Assembly (NCBI GenBank): GCA_002479455.1
Contig: DLNB01000007.1
Coordinates: 3,297-18,043 of the forward strand
Length of the DNA: 14,747 nt
DNA from: Acetothermia bacterium UBA7521
GTDB lineage: Bacteria; Bipolaricaulota; Bipolaricaulia; Bipolaricaulales; Bipolaricaulaceae
Reading direction: 5' to 3'
Part shown: positions 14,742 to 14,747 of the stretch, one piece after another
Numbering within the stretch: the stretch's first letter is position 1
Layout of the letters: each line of letters starts with the position of its first letter
The notes under the pieces: generated by a model
The model's input: the letters and a program-made list of their open reading frames with translations, nothing else
What the model was told of the DNA's origin: nothing
The model's database searches: none
Position numbers and translations under genes: made by a program

Positions 14742-14747
14742 AACTCG

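Overview
The window is GC-rich bacterial chromosome. It carries mostly housekeeping genes, a pair of secreted beta-domain proteins of unknown function, and one insertion sequence at the right edge. Most starts have strong AAGGAGG-type ribosome binding sites, and several are GTG. The mix of a eukaryote-type isoleucyl-tRNA synthetase, PKD proteins with degenerate dockerin-like tails and high GC loosely recalls uncultivated lineages such as Bipolaricaulota/Acetothermia. That placement is a guess from memory; a search with RplM, IleS or PurB would settle it.

Layout, left to right. Positions 2-1006 (+) hold the 3' part of a tandem-HKD phospholipase D-like protein whose start lies outside the window. 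It converges on, and shares a CTAG stop overlap with, a two-gene (-) set at 1003-3950: a large secreted PKD protein with an internal duplication (738 aa), followed downstream by a small secreted protein (215 aa) with related modules. Positions 4168-11242 (-) hold a housekeeping cluster transcribed purB, ileS, purA, FAH-family hydrolase, rplM. The purA start lies 2 bases past the ileS stop, and the FAH start overlaps the purA stop, so those three are probably co-translated. rplM has its own good sigma70-like promoter and is followed by a terminator, without the usual rpsI partner. Divergent from purB is a transketolase gene (11333-13411, +) with a perfect TATAAT box. Its stop codon lies inside a G/C-arm hairpin. 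A complete-looking IS element (about 13523-14741) with a DD(35)E transposase follows.

Functional reading: purA and purB catalyse the two linked steps IMP to adenylosuccinate to AMP (purB also acts earlier, on SAICAR). Transketolase supplies the pentose phosphates that feed purine synthesis, so purine metabolism, isoleucine charging and a ribosomal protein sit together. The PKD proteins are probably surface or exported. No non-coding stretch reaches 300 bases; the longest (3951-4167) holds the rplM terminator and the leader of the big PKD gene. I see no tRNA, rRNA, CRISPR array, phage or defence genes, and no convincing new multi-gene system. The most distinctive items are the repeated secreted modules, the two-site ends of the IS, and a family of G/C-arm hairpins at gene ends.
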